Below, one piece after another: positions 1 to 9,790 of a stretch of DNA of 64,000 bases. The stretch comes from Staphylococcus epidermidis (lineage in GTDB: Bacteria > Bacillota > Bacilli > Staphylococcales > Staphylococcaceae). The stretch covers positions 682,001-746,000 of the forward strand of contig NZ_AP019721.1 of NCBI RefSeq assembly GCF_006742205.1. The letters run 5' to 3'. The notes beneath the pieces are model-generated. The model was not told where the DNA came from. It saw only the letters and a list, made by a program, of their open reading frames with translations, and searched no databases. Position numbers and translations under genes: made by a program. Within the stretch, counting starts at the first letter, position 1, and each line of letters starts with the position of its first letter.

Positions 1-779
1 ATTTATGATTCTTTCTGGGTGACTATTAAAATGATTTTCTCGAATAAACTCAATTGCGGTAATGTATAAATCTTTTGCAAGTTGTATTGCAAGTGAAGTA
101 GGGGCAGATTTAGATAATATAATTTCTACATCGATTTTAGCTGCTTTGATTAAAATTTCAGATGAAATACGATCGCTAAAAATTAAAACCTTATCTCTCA
201 CCGGTATATGTCGTTGAATACAATAACTGTATAATTTATCAAGAGCGTTATGACGTCAGATTTCGTAGCGATGTTCAAAAAATTTTTTCCATCACTGATG
301 GCAGCATTATGGAGACCACCCATTTGTTTGAAAATAATACTTGCATCCTGTAATTGCGTCATCATATTAATAACTTGTTAGGGTTGAAGTTAAATGGTTG
401 TCATTGATGTTTTGGCAATAGCTGCATCATTTTGAAAATAAAAGGCTCTGCTTTTACCACAACAGGAAGCAAGCACACGTTTTGTAGGATGTTCGAAGTG
501 ATGGCCTACTGATTGAGTTAGTTTCACATGAGCGAATCCTTTACTTTCGTCGATATGAATGGATTGTAAGTCATTTCTCTTTAAGAATATACCTTCAGAT
601 GCAAGAAAACCTAAAGTCAATTCTTCTAAATAGTTTCGACTACAAATAATAGTTGCAAACTTAAATTCGTTGACTTTAATTGTTAATGGCATCTCTGTTA
701 TACATGAATCCGATGCTGTATATAAGTGTCCATTTTCAAATTTGATTATAGTTTGTTTTTGCGTCACATCTTTTTTCAT
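1..779 (-). pseudogene. fdhD: Broken formate dehydrogenase accessory protein FdhD
   Basis: FdhD passes sulfur to the molybdenum cofactor of formate dehydrogenase. The first 129 codons (779 down to 390) are intact and carry the FdhD cysteine motif (RVLASCCGKSR). Reading then meets TAA at 390-392 and a second in-frame TAA at 378-380. Homology resumes (MMTQLQDAS, GGLHNAAISDG), but the frame shifts near the A/T run at 277-288. In the new frame a TGA at 256-258 replaces the glycine expected in an IGRHNALDK-like motif. That frame then stays open to base 1 (KVLIFSDRISSEILIKAAK, near the end HPERI). So there are at least three stops and one frameshift, and the gene is dead unless the assembly is wrong. 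The extreme 3' end lies outside the window. Confidence 0.9.
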
Positions 780-944
780 TTTTTACCCCTTGAATCATAA
801 CTACTTATTATCATAAAAGAAACTCAATTCTCACTCTTTTGTATATCATATTATTAGGAAAGGACTTTTAAGAAGATTTTGTAAAGTAAATTGAAGTACA
901 TATAGTTGTATAAATAATGACATAATTTATCACATTTTATTTCT

Positions 945-972
945 TTTTCAAATAATATTTAAAGCGTATAAT
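945..972 (+). promoter_or_regulatory. Candidate modA promoter
   Basis: TTTTCA (945-950), a 16-nt spacer and a perfect TATAAT (967-972) lie 25 nt before modA. The ribosome binding site GGAGGT sits at 983-988. The -35 is weak, so the -10 carries most of the evidence. Confidence 0.5.
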
Positions 973-997
973 AAAGGTTAAATGGAGGTAGGCTATC

Positions 998-1783
998 ATG
1001 AAAATTAAACATATTTTTGTTATCATTTTAACATTGTGTGTAGTGTTAGCAGGTTGTACCAACGAGAAAGGTCAGAATAAAGAACAGAATGAAAAACAAC
1101 CGACAAAAGGTGATAAACAAGAACTTCAAGTTTCTGCTGCAGCAAGTTTGACTGAAGTCAGTAAAGCATTAGGAAATGAATTTAAAAAGGACCATCCAAA
1201 TGTAGAAATTAAATTTAACTATGGCGGATCAGGTGCGTTAAGACAACAGATAGAAGCGGGTGCTCCGGCAGATGTCATGATGTCAGCTAACACTAAAGAT
1301 ATAGACCTGTTGAAGAAAAAAAACAAAGCACATGACACTTATAATTATGCAAAGAATCAACTTGTATTAATTGGCGATAAAAATAAAAGTTATACCTCTG
1401 TAAAAGATTTAAATCAAAACGACAAACTCGCACTAGGACAAATAAAAACAGTGCCTGCTGGTAAATATGCAAAACAATATTTAGATGATCAACATTTATA
1501 TGGTGATGTTAAAGATAAAATTATTTTTGCTAAAGACGTAAAACAAGTATTAAATTATGTGGAAAAAGGAAATGCACAGGAAGGATTCGTTTACAAAACA
1601 GACTTATATCAACAAAAGAAAAAAGCAAATAAAGTTAAAGTCATCGAAGAAATTAAATTAAGCAAACCAATTACTTATAAAGCAGGTGCAACTTCAGATA
1701 AAAAATTAGCTAAAGAATGGATTAACTTCTTAAAATCTAATAAAGCTAAACAAATTCTTAAAGAATATCAATTTTCTGTATAA
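998..1783 (+). CDS. modA: Molybdate ABC transporter substrate-binding lipoprotein ModA
   Basis: This is the extracellular, lipid-anchored binding protein that captures molybdate (or tungstate) for import. The 261-residue product starts with a lipoprotein signal: lysines, a hydrophobic stretch and a lipobox ending VLAGC, with the modified cysteine at residue 20. A charged Lys/Gln/Asn-rich linker follows. The mature domain opens with the ModA hallmark AAASLTEVSKAL and contains NYGGSGALRQQIEAGAPADV, typical of oxyanion-binding proteins. A strong Shine-Dalgarno precedes the ATG. modB starts 13 nt after the stop, so modABC is one operon. It supplies the cofactor genes that follow directly. Confidence 0.96.
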   Translation: MKIKHIFVIILTLCVVLAGCTNEKGQNKEQNEKQPTKGDKQELQVSAAASLTEVSKALGNEFKKDHPNVEIKFNYGGSGALRQQIEAGAPADVMMSANTKDIDLLKKKNKAHDTYNYAKNQLVLIGDKNKSYTSVKDLNQNDKLALGQIKTVPAGKYAKQYLDDQHLYGDVKDKIIFAKDVKQVLNYVEKGNAQEGFVYKTDLYQQKKKANKVKVIEEIKLSKPITYKAGATSDKKLAKEWINFLKSNKAKQILKEYQFSV

Positions 1784-1796
1784 GGAGTTCAGAGCT

Positions 1797-2468
1797 ATGC
1801 CTGATTTAACGTCCTTTTGGATTTCTTTTCGTGTTGCTTTAATCAGTACAATGATAGTTACTATTTTTGGCATTTTGATTTCTAAATGGCTATACAATAA
1901 AAAAAGATATTGGGTAAATCTATTAGAAAGTTTTATCATTTTACCAATTGTGTTACCACCTACTGTCCTTGGTTTTATACTATTAATTATATTTTCAACA
2001 AGAAGTCCTGTAGGAGAATTCTTTACTAATATCTTACACTTACCAGTTGTATTTACATTGACAGGTGCAGTGATTGCATCTGTCATTGTTAGTTTTCCCC
2101 TTATGTATCAACATACAGTGAATGGTTTTCGAAGTATAGATTCAAAGATGTTAAATACTGCAAGAACGATGGGAGCAAGTGAAACAAAAATATTTCTTAA
2201 ATTGGTGTTACCATTATCTAAACGTTCTATTCTTGCAGGTATTATGATGAGCTTTGCAAGAGCAATAGGTGAATTTGGTGCTACTTTGATGGTTGCTGGC
2301 TATATCCCAGACAAAACAAATACATTGCCTTTAGAAATTTATTTTTTAGTGGAGCAAGGGAAAGAAAATGAAGCATGGTTATGGGTGCTTGTATTAGTTG
2401 CGTTTGCGGTAACTGTCATAGCGACCATAAATCTGGTTAATCGTGATACGTTTAGGGAGGTTGATTAA
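1797..2468 (+). CDS. modB: Molybdate ABC transporter permease ModB
   Basis: This is the membrane channel subunit of the molybdate importer, 223 residues, the usual ModB length. About five to six hydrophobic segments are visible. The EAA-type coupling loop that contacts the ATPase lies around residues 120-150 (ARTMGASETKIFLKLVLP), and GEFGATLMVAG follows, both characteristic of molybdate/sulfate permeases. The modC start codon comes directly after the stop, so the two are translationally coupled. Confidence 0.96.
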   Translation: MPDLTSFWISFRVALISTMIVTIFGILISKWLYNKKRYWVNLLESFIILPIVLPPTVLGFILLIIFSTRSPVGEFFTNILHLPVVFTLTGAVIASVIVSFPLMYQHTVNGFRSIDSKMLNTARTMGASETKIFLKLVLPLSKRSILAGIMMSFARAIGEFGATLMVAGYIPDKTNTLPLEIYFLVEQGKENEAWLWVLVLVAFAVTVIATINLVNRDTFREVD

Positions 2469-3089
2469 ATGCTCACAATTAAAGTGAATGGTGTTCTTAA
2501 TCAGACGAAAATTAATATAAATATAAAGGATCAACACCCTAAGATATATGCGATACAGGGACCATCTGGAATTGGAAAGACAACAATTTTAAATATAATT
2601 GCCGGTTTGAAAGCTATAAATTATTCATATATAAAGGTTGGTAAACGTGTATTAACTGATTCACGACACCATTTGAATGTTAAGGTTCAACAACGTCGTA
2701 TAGGATATCTATTTCAAGATTATCAACTTTTCCCCAATATGAATGTTTATAACAACATAACGTTTATGACTAAACCTTCTGAACATATCAATGAACTTAT
2801 TCATACTCTAAAAATAGAGCATTTACTTGAAAAGTATCCTGTGACCTTATCAGGAGGTGAAGCTCAGCGCGTCGCTTTAGCAAGGGCGCTAAGTACGAAA
2901 CCCGATTTGATTTTGCTTGATGAGCCTTTTTCAAGTTTAGATGATAAAACAAAAAACGAAGGTATCAAATTAATTTTAAAAATATTCGAAGCATGGCAAA
3001 TTCCTATTATATTTGTAACGCATTCAAATTATGAAGCGCAACAAATGGCGCATGAGATTATAACAATTGAAGATTGTATACAAATATAG
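2469..3089 (+). CDS. modC: Molybdate ABC transporter ATPase ModC (short form)
   Basis: This is the cytoplasmic ATPase of the molybdate importer. Visible motifs in order are Walker A (GPSGIGKTT, about residue 32), a Q-loop (FQDYQLFPN), the ABC signature (LSGGEAQRVALARAL), Walker B (LILLDEPFSSLDD) and the H-loop (FVTHSN). At 206 residues it is only the nucleotide-binding domain. Enterobacterial ModC is about 350 residues and carries C-terminal TOBE oxyanion-sensing repeats, which are absent here. Its position at the end of modAB makes the assignment secure. The next gene is 75 nt away. Confidence 0.94.
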   Translation: MLTIKVNGVLNQTKININIKDQHPKIYAIQGPSGIGKTTILNIIAGLKAINYSYIKVGKRVLTDSRHHLNVKVQQRRIGYLFQDYQLFPNMNVYNNITFMTKPSEHINELIHTLKIEHLLEKYPVTLSGGEAQRVALARALSTKPDLILLDEPFSSLDDKTKNEGIKLILKIFEAWQIPIIFVTHSNYEAQQMAHEIITIEDCIQI

Positions 3090-3164
3090 TAAGAAGTGCT
3101 ATTTATCTGTTAATTTTAACAATAATTTGTATATTCAAAATATAAAGAGAGGTTTAGAGATCTA

Positions 3165-4166
3165 ATGCAAGAAAGATACTCGAGACAAGTGTTGTTTAAG
3201 GAAATTGGTTTAAAAGGTCAAAGTCTACTTGAGAAAAAACATGTGCTTATAGTAGGTATGGGTGCGTTAGGAACACACTTAGCTGAGGGATTAGTGAGAG
3301 CGGGAATAAATAAGTTAACCATTGTTGATAGAGATTACATTGAATTTAGCAATTTACAACGACAAACGCTCTTTATAGAGCGTGATGCAGAAGATGTACT
3401 ACCAAAAGTAATCGCTGCACAGAAAGTTTTAAAAGAGATACGTAAAGATGTAGAGATAGATGCTTATATTGAGCATGTTAATTACAATTTCTTAGAGCAA
3501 CATGGCATGCATGTCGATATCATATTAGATGCAACTGATAATTTTGATACACGTCAGTTAATTAATGACTTTGCTTATAAACATCAGATTCCTTGGATTT
3601 ATGGTGGTGTTGTACAAAGTACATATGTTCAGGCAACGTTTATTCCTGGTGAAACACCGTGTTTTAATTGCTTAATGCCTCAATTACCATCTATTAATTT
3701 AACATGTGATACGGTTGGAGTTATTCAACCAGCTGTAACAATGACAACCAGTTTACAACTCGTTGATGCATTGAAGTTGCTGACTGGTAATAAGGTTAAT
3801 AAACACTTCACTTACGGGGATATTTGGACAGGAGATCATTATACATTTGGTTTTAGTCGTATGCAAAATGAAGATTGTAAAACTTGTGGTAATGCTCCAA
3901 CATATCCACACCTTAATCAACATCAACAAGATTATGCGACCTTATGTGGAAGAGACACTGTTCAATATAAAAATGCTGATATTTCTCAGGAAATATTACT
4001 ATCATTTCTCGAGCGAAATCATATTCAATATCGCACGAATTTATATATGACAATGTTTAGGTTTAGAGAACATCGAATTGTTGCATTTTCTGGAGGTAGA
4101 TTTTTGATACATGGAACGACAGAACCTAAAAAAGCAATTCAATTAATGCATCAACTATTTGGTTAA
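3165..4166 (+). CDS. moeB: MoeB/ThiF-family adenylyltransferase for molybdopterin synthase
   Basis: By family and context it adenylates the C-terminal glycine of MoaD so that sulfur can be loaded for molybdopterin synthesis. The 333-residue protein has a Rossmann ATP site (GMGALG, residues 31-36), the DRDYIEFSNLQRQ loop and the ATDNFDTR motif of the E1-like family. Two CxxC pairs (C166/C169 and C238/C241) should hold a structural zinc. About 80 residues follow the second pair and do not look like the rhodanese domain fused to some MoeB homologues. ThiF also belongs to this family, but no thiamine genes are nearby. A 75-nt gap separates it from modC, so it may have its own promoter. Confidence 0.9.
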   Translation: MQERYSRQVLFKEIGLKGQSLLEKKHVLIVGMGALGTHLAEGLVRAGINKLTIVDRDYIEFSNLQRQTLFIERDAEDVLPKVIAAQKVLKEIRKDVEIDAYIEHVNYNFLEQHGMHVDIILDATDNFDTRQLINDFAYKHQIPWIYGGVVQSTYVQATFIPGETPCFNCLMPQLPSINLTCDTVGVIQPAVTMTTSLQLVDALKLLTGNKVNKHFTYGDIWTGDHYTFGFSRMQNEDCKTCGNAPTYPHLNQHQQDYATLCGRDTVQYKNADISQEILLSFLERNHIQYRTNLYMTMFRFREHRIVAFSGGRFLIHGTTEPKKAIQLMHQLFG

Positions 4167-4186
4167 ATATAAGGGAGTGAATAAAC

Positions 4187-4717
4187 ATGCACAAACATCA
4201 ACATCAGAATATTCATTTAAACAGACCGATTCATGTAGCAATTTTGACTGTATCGGATACGAGAGATTATGATTCTGATAAAGGTGGTCAACTGATTCAA
4301 TCTTTGATAAATCAACATGAGAATCATGTTGATATTAACCACTATCGAATTGTTAAAGATGATATAGAAGCTATTACACACCAACTTAAGCTTTGGTTAA
4401 CTTCGTCAAATCAACTAGATGTCATTATTACAACGGGAGGAACAGGTATCTCACAAAGAGATGTGACAATAGAAGCTGTTCGCCCATTGTTAACTAAAGA
4501 ATTAGAAGGTTTTGGTGAATTATTTAGATACTTAAGTTATACCGAAGATGTTGGTACAAGAGCATTATTAACTCGAGCTATTGCAGGTACCTGTGATAGC
4601 ACCTTAATTTTTGCACTTCCTGGCTCAACTGGTGCAATTAAACTTGCAATAGAAAAATTAATTAAACCTGAATTGAGTCACTTAGTGTTTGAATTAAATA
4701 AAGACATTAGGAATTAA
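4187..4717 (+). CDS. moaB: Molybdopterin adenylyltransferase MoaB
   Basis: The MoaB/MogA family adenylates molybdopterin before metal insertion by MoeA. The 176-residue protein carries the family motifs: [15 protein letters not shown] near the start, [13 protein letters not shown] in the middle and LEGFGELFR after it. It ends with [15 protein letters not shown], the usual nucleotide-binding region. It starts 20 nt after moeB with a GGGAGTG ribosome site, so the two are probably cotranscribed. It converges on moaC. Confidence 0.95.
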
Positions 4718-4777
4718 GTAATTTCAAGATATTAGATATAATGTACGAATCTTTAATTTATACAATAAATAGAATTA

Positions 4778-5266
4778 TCAATTTTTTCTGTGGAAGTCGC
4801 CAGATTTACCACCAGATTTAGATTCTAAGTACGTTTCTCCAATTATCATGCCTTTGTCTATAGCTTTTGTCATATCATAGATTGTAAGTGCTGTAACTGA
4901 AGCAGCAGTCAATGCTTCCATTTCAACACCAGTTTTACCTGTTGTAGACACGACCGCTGTAATATTTAAACGATATGAATCATCATTATTTGAATCCCAT
5001 TTGAAGGATATATCTATGCCTGTAAGTGGTAATGGATGACACATAGGAATGATTGTAGAAGTGTTTTTAGCTGCCATAATACCAGCAATTTGCGCAGTAT
5101 TAAGTACATTTCCTTTACTATTAGTATTTTGAGTAATTTGACTATAAATTTTTTCATTAACTATTATACTTGAGTGTGCTTCTGCTACACGTTTTGTAAT
5201 TTCTTTATTAGAAACATCAACCATTTTAGCATTACCTTGTTTATTAATATGTGTGAAATTAGTCAT
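4778..5266 (-). CDS. moaC: Cyclic pyranopterin monophosphate synthase MoaC
   Basis: MoaC acts after MoaA in the first step of molybdenum-cofactor synthesis, making cyclic pyranopterin monophosphate from the rearranged GTP. The start at 5266 ([18 protein letters not shown]) is chosen over an upstream in-frame ATG because AGGAGGG lies just before it. This gives 162 residues, the normal MoaC length. Family motifs are [25 protein letters not shown] and [13 protein letters not shown]. It is the only gene of the pathway on this strand, convergent with moaB and divergent from moeA across 61 nt. Confidence 0.96.
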   Translation of the reverse strand: MTNFTHINKQGNAKMVDVSNKEITKRVAEAHSSIIVNEKIYSQITQNTNSKGNVLNTAQIAGIMAAKNTSTIIPMCHPLPLTGIDISFKWDSNNDDSYRLNITAVVSTTGKTGVEMEALTAASVTALTIYDMTKAIDKGMIIGETYLESKSGGKSGDFHRKN

Positions 5267-5327
5267 TTTTTCCCTCCTATTAGGAGTAAGTATATCATGA
5301 AAATTAATATTTTTTGGAGATGAGTGT

Positions 5328-6587
5328 ATGTCTGTAGAGAAAAGAACGCCAATATCAGTTAAAGAAGCAATTAAACGTATTATGAAACAACATGTTGAAG
5401 TGAAGAATATCAATATTAATTTAGATGAAAGTTTAGGACATATTCTTGCTGAAGATATTGTTGCGACCTATGATATACCAAGATTTAATAAATCACCCTA
5501 CGATGGGTTTGCAATTAGAAGTGAAGATTCACAAGGTGCAAGTGGCGAAAACCGTATTGAATTTGAAGTAATAGATCATATCGGTGCAGGTTCAGTTTCA
5601 GAAAAAACAATTGATAAAAACCAAGCAATTCGAATAATGACTGGTGCTCAAATTCCTTCTGGAGCTGATGCCGTAGTAATGTTTGAACAAACTATTGAAT
5701 CTGAAACAACTTTTACAATTAGAAAATCCTTTAAACATTTAGAAAATATTTCGCTACAAGGTGAAGAAATAAAAGCTGGTGATATTGTACTACATAAAGG
5801 TATGCGTATTAACTCAGGTGTGATAGCAGTCTTAGCTACATACGGTTATACTAAAGTGCGAGTGGCTCGAAAACCAACTGTTGCAGTAATTGCTACAGGT
5901 AGTGAATTGCTTGAAGTAGAAGATGAGCTTGAACCAGGAAAGATACGAAATTCAAACGGACCAATGATTAAAGCATTAGCTAAACAATTTGGAATACAAG
6001 TTGGAATGTATAAAGTTCAGCATGATAATCTCGAAAAGAGTATTGAGGTTGTAAAAAAAGCTTTATCAGAGCATGATTTAGTAATTACTACCGGAGGTGT
6101 GTCGGTAGGAGATTTTGATTACTTACCAGAAATATACAAGTCCATCCAAGCACAGATACTATTTAACAAAGTGGCTCAAAGACCAGGTAGTGTTACTACG
6201 GTTGCATTTGCAGATGGTAAATATTTATTTGGCTTATCTGGAAACCCTTCAGCCTGCTATACAGGATTTGAATTATATGTCAAACCTGCTGTAAATAAGC
6301 TCATGGGAGCTAAAGCTTGTTATCCGCAAATAATCAAAGCTACACTTATGGAAGATTTTAATAAAGCTAACCCATTTACACGATTGATTCGTGCTAAGGC
6401 AACATTAACAAAAGCTGGAATGACAGTAATACCATCTGGATTTAATAAATCAGGTGCAGTTGTAGCCATTGCGCACGCTAATGCTATGATTATGCTTCCT
6501 GGTGGCACACGTGGATTTAAAGCGGGCAACATTGTTGATGTGATTTTGACCGAATCTAATAGTTTTGAAGAGGAATTGATACTATGA
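5328..6587 (+). CDS. moeA: Molybdopterin molybdotransferase MoeA
   Basis: MoeA inserts molybdate into adenylated molybdopterin to give the mature cofactor. At 419 residues it has the full domain set. Motifs seen are [10 protein letters not shown] (near residue 55), [52 protein letters not shown] and [15 protein letters not shown], followed by a C-terminal beta domain. A GGAG ribosome site precedes ATG. It opens the operon moeA-mobB-moaE-moaD-mobA-moaA, whose genes overlap or nearly touch. Its stop overlaps the mobB start by 4 nt. Confidence 0.96.
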   Translation: MSVEKRTPISVKEAIKRIMKQHVEVKNININLDESLGHILAEDIVATYDIPRFNKSPYDGFAIRSEDSQGASGENRIEFEVIDHIGAGSVSEKTIDKNQAIRIMTGAQIPSGADAVVMFEQTIESETTFTIRKSFKHLENISLQGEEIKAGDIVLHKGMRINSGVIAVLATYGYTKVRVARKPTVAVIATGSELLEVEDELEPGKIRNSNGPMIKALAKQFGIQVGMYKVQHDNLEKSIEVVKKALSEHDLVITTGGVSVGDFDYLPEIYKSIQAQILFNKVAQRPGSVTTVAFADGKYLFGLSGNPSACYTGFELYVKPAVNKLMGAKACYPQIIKATLMEDFNKANPFTRLIRAKATLTKAGMTVIPSGFNKSGAVVAIAHANAMIMLPGGTRGFKAGNIVDVILTESNSFEEELIL

Positions 6588-7060
6588 TTTTACAAATTGT
6601 AGGTATGAAAAATTCAGGGAAAACCACATTGATGAACCATGCTATATCATTTTTAAAAGAACGAGGCTATTCAGTAGTAACAATTAAACATCACGGGCAT
6701 ATTGGTGAAGAAATTGAATTACAGTCATCTGATGTTGACCACATGAAACATTTCGCTGCGGGCGCAGACCAAAGTATTGTTCAGGGGCATCATTTACAGC
6801 AAACAGTGACACGTAAAAAGAAACAATCGCTTAGAGAAATAATAGAAAATTCTGTTACAATTGATTGTAGTATCATTTTAGTTGAGGGCTTTAAAGAAGC
6901 AAATTATGATAAAATTATCGTTTATAAAAATAATGATGAATTAAGAAGTCTACAAGGACTTTCTCACGTCATAGGGAAAATAGAAACCAATCATCCACGT
7001 GCAAGTAATCAACTTGAGCACTTACTCAATAAATTAATTAAGGATAAGGGAATGAATTAA
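6584..7060 (+). CDS. mobB: Molybdopterin-guanine dinucleotide biosynthesis protein MobB
   Basis: MobB is a small GTP-binding accessory protein that helps MobA make the guanine dinucleotide form of the cofactor. The 158-residue protein begins with a P-loop (GMKNSGKTTLM, residues 7-17). TIKHHGH and the acidic VEGFKEANYDKIIVY segment follow, as in the family. It overlaps moeA by 4 nt (ATGA), and moaE starts at the next base after its stop, a pattern of tight translational coupling. Confidence 0.94.
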   Translation: MILQIVGMKNSGKTTLMNHAISFLKERGYSVVTIKHHGHIGEEIELQSSDVDHMKHFAAGADQSIVQGHHLQQTVTRKKKQSLREIIENSVTIDCSIILVEGFKEANYDKIIVYKNNDELRSLQGLSHVIGKIETNHPRASNQLEHLLNKLIKDKGMN

Positions 7061-7513
7061 ATGAAGCAATTTGAAATCGTGACTCAACCTATTGAAACAG
7101 AACAATATAGGGATTTTACGATTAACGAACGTCAAGGTGCCGTAGTCGTATTTACTGGTCACGTAAGAGAGTGGACTAAAGGTATTCGTACACAACATTT
7201 AGAGTATGAAGCTTATATACCAATGGCTGAGAAAAAATTAGCTCAAATTGGTAAAGAAATTGAAGAAAAGTGGCCTGGAACAATAACAACAATTGTACAT
7301 CGAATTGGTCCATTACAAATATCAGATATTGCAGTTTTAATTGCAGTATCTTCACCGCATAGAAAAGCAGCATATGCAGCGAATGAATACGCCATCGAGC
7401 GCATAAAGGAAATTGTTCCAATTTGGAAAAAGGAAATTTGGGAAGATGGTGCTGAATGGCAAGGTCATCAAAAGGGAACATATAATGAAGCAAAAAAGGG
7501 GAAAGCAAGATGA
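7061..7513 (+). CDS. moaE: Molybdopterin synthase large subunit MoaE
   Basis: MoaE is the catalytic large subunit of molybdopterin synthase. It uses sulfur carried on MoaD to make the dithiolene of molybdopterin. The 150-residue protein shows the family pattern: GAVVVFTGHVREW near residue 30, LEYEAYIPMAEK, RIGPLQISDIAVLIAVSSPHR and the C-terminal VPIWKKEIWEDGAEW. It follows mobB without a gap and overlaps moaD by 4 nt. The pairing of the two synthase subunits supports both calls. Confidence 0.96.
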   Translation: MKQFEIVTQPIETEQYRDFTINERQGAVVVFTGHVREWTKGIRTQHLEYEAYIPMAEKKLAQIGKEIEEKWPGTITTIVHRIGPLQISDIAVLIAVSSPHRKAAYAANEYAIERIKEIVPIWKKEIWEDGAEWQGHQKGTYNEAKKGKAR

Positions 7514-7743
7514 AAATTTTATATTTTGCAGAGTTAAAAGAGTTGCTCAATCGATCTACTGAAACAATACATTTAGATACGACATTAACTGTTCAAGAAT
7601 TCGAGTCATATTTATTAAAACACCATAGTGAACTTAAATCTAAAAAATTTCAAATAGCTGTTAATGAAGAATTCGTCAGACAGGATGATATAGTTCAACC
7701 AGGAGATACAATTGCGCTCATTCCACCGGTCAGTGGGGGTTGA
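7510..7743 (+). CDS. moaD: Molybdopterin synthase sulfur carrier subunit MoaD
   Basis: MoaD is a ubiquitin-like sulfur carrier. It is adenylated by MoeB, thiocarboxylated at its C-terminal glycine and then donates sulfur within MoaE. The 77-residue product has a beta-grasp pattern and ends PPVSGG, the essential double-glycine tail. [24 protein letters not shown] is typical of the family. The start overlaps the moaE stop (ATGA), which keeps the two subunits in step. Confidence 0.96.
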
Positions 7744-7748
7744 TCAAG

Positions 7749-8354
7749 ATGAAAGCAATTATTTTAGCAGGTGGAGAATCTAGCCGATTTGGTAAAGCTA
7801 AAGCTTTTGCTAAAATTGATAATCAATATTTTTATCAAAAAATTATAGAAACGTTAAAATCTACAAATATGTTTAATCGCATTATCATTAGCACTAATTC
7901 CCAATTAGCTTCTCAGTTTGAATATGAATATGTGATTATTGATGACGAACATCATCAAAATAAAGGGCCGCTAACAGGAATTTACTCAGTGATGAAACAA
8001 TACATGGATGAAGAATTGTTTTTCATTGTATCTGTTGATACACCAATGATTACAAGTAAAGCAGTGAATGGGTTATATCATTTCATGGTATCAAACTTAA
8101 TTGAATCACGTTTAGATATTGTCGCATTTAAAGAAGGAGAAATATGTATACCGACGATTGGTTTTTATACACTTTCGACGTTTCCTTTTATTGAAAAAGC
8201 TTTAAATTCAAATCATTTAAGTCTGAAGCATGTCTTTAAACAATTATCGACAGATTGGTTAGATGTTACTGAAATTGACTCGCCTTATTATTGGTATAAG
8301 AATATTAATTTTCAGCATGATTTGGACTCTTTAAAAATGCAGATAAATGAATAA
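7749..8354 (+). CDS. mobA: Molybdenum cofactor guanylyltransferase MobA
   Basis: MobA attaches GMP to molybdenum cofactor, giving the bis-MGD form used by nitrate reductases and formate dehydrogenases. I chose the ATG at 7749 ([15 protein letters not shown]), with a G-rich ribosome site at 7735-7739, over an in-frame TTG three codons earlier. This gives 201 residues. The nucleotidyltransferase signature [18 protein letters not shown] is at the N terminus, and [10 protein letters not shown] and SVDTPMIT (metal-binding aspartate) follow. Confidence 0.93.
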
Positions 8355-8366
8355 GGAGGTCCAACA

Positions 8367-9389
8367 ATGAAAGAGGTAATACAAGATAAATTAGGCCGTC
8401 CAATACGGGATTTAAGAATATCGGTCACTGATCGATGTAATTTCAGATGTGATTATTGTATGCCAAAGGAAATCTTTGGAGATGATTACACTTTCTTACC
8501 TAAGAATGAATTGCTTACTTTTGAAGAATTAACACGAATTTCAAAGATTTATGCTCAATTAGGAGTTAAAAAGATAAGAATTACAGGAGGAGAGCCTCTC
8601 TTACGACGCAATCTTTATAAACTTGTAGAGCAATTAAATCTCATAGATGGTATAGAGGATATTGGATTGACTACTAATGGCTTGTTATTAAAAAAACATG
8701 GAAAAAATTTATATCAAGCTGGTTTACGACGTATTAATGTAAGTTTAGATGCGATTGAGGATAACGTTTTTCAAGAAATTAACAATAGAAATATTAAAGC
8801 GTCTACAATCTTAGAACAAATTGATTATGCAGTATCAATAGGTTTTGAAGTTAAAGTAAACGTGGTTATTCAAAAAGGGGTTAATGATAATCAAATTATC
8901 CCGATGATTGATTATTTTAAAAATAAAAATATCGAAGTACGTTTTATTGAATTTATGGATGTAGGTAACGATAATGGATGGAATTTCAATAAAGTTGTAA
9001 CTAAAGAAGAAATGCTTAATATGATAGAACAACATTTTGAGATAAGTCCTGTAGCGCCTAAATATTATGGGGAAGTTGCTAAATATTTTCGACATAAAGA
9101 TAGTGATGCACAATTTGGTCTAATTACGAGTGTATCTGAATCATTTTGTTCCACATGTACGCGTGCTCGATTGTCTTCAGATGGTAAATTTTATGGTTGT
9201 TTATTTGCCTCCTCAGAAGGGTTTGATGTAAAAGCCTTAATACGTAATGGAGCTACAGATGATGATTTAAAAGCACAATTTAAACGATTGTGGAGTATTA
9301 GAAACGATCAGTACTCTGATAAGCGTACGATGCAAACTATTGAGAATAATAGAAAGAAAAAAATTAATATGAATTATATAGGTGGATAG
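8367..9389 (+). CDS. moaA: GTP 3',8-cyclase MoaA (radical SAM)
   Basis: MoaA performs the first committed step of molybdenum-cofactor synthesis, the radical rearrangement of GTP. The 340-residue protein has the radical-SAM cluster motif CxxxCxxC (C24, C28, C31). GGEPLLR binds S-adenosylmethionine. A second C-terminal Cys cluster ([15 protein letters not shown] and GCLFAS) holds the substrate-side Fe-S centre. It ends with the conserved double glycine (NYIGG) needed for activity in the family. AAGGAGG precedes the ATG. It is the last gene of the moeA operon. Confidence 0.97.
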   Translation: MKEVIQDKLGRPIRDLRISVTDRCNFRCDYCMPKEIFGDDYTFLPKNELLTFEELTRISKIYAQLGVKKIRITGGEPLLRRNLYKLVEQLNLIDGIEDIGLTTNGLLLKKHGKNLYQAGLRRINVSLDAIEDNVFQEINNRNIKASTILEQIDYAVSIGFEVKVNVVIQKGVNDNQIIPMIDYFKNKNIEVRFIEFMDVGNDNGWNFNKVVTKEEMLNMIEQHFEISPVAPKYYGEVAKYFRHKDSDAQFGLITSVSESFCSTCTRARLSSDGKFYGCLFASSEGFDVKALIRNGATDDDLKAQFKRLWSIRNDQYSDKRTMQTIENNRKKKINMNYIGG

Positions 9390-9790
9390 GCTTAGTCTAG
9401 AATTTTAATACTTATGGTATTTTAAGCATTTAAATTTAGTTTCAAAAGTTTATAATACTAATAAATTATATTAAATAAGCAAGAAACAATTAATACAGTT
9501 TTGAGTATTTATAGACAACATATGCTTAAGTCTTCATGTTAAACATTTTAAATCCATAATTTTATACATTTAGTTAGTTAATATAGCTACGACAAAACCT
9601 ATTTAGATATTTTAAATGCCTTTCAACATATAACTGATTGTTTAAATTGTTTAATTTCAAAACAATATTTAGAGGCAATTTTAATATTTGTTATAGATTA
9701 AATGCAAAACCTGTAATATAATAAAAATAAGCAATTGAGTTTTATCACACAAACACAACATCCAAGAATCAACTTAGGAGGCATATTATT
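9390..9790. other. AT-rich gap between moaA and sarV
   Basis: About 400 bases hold no open frame or recognisable pseudogene that I can support. A TATAAT at 9717-9722 is a possible -10 box for sarV, without a good -35 at normal distance. AGGAGG at 9776-9781 is the sarV ribosome site. No strong terminator hairpin for the moa operon is visible. Confidence 0.5.

Noticed and set aside
4778-5413. Longer moaC start at 5413
   Set aside because: The extra 49 residues overlap the moeA coding region and look nothing like MoaC; AGGAGGG fits the start at 5266.
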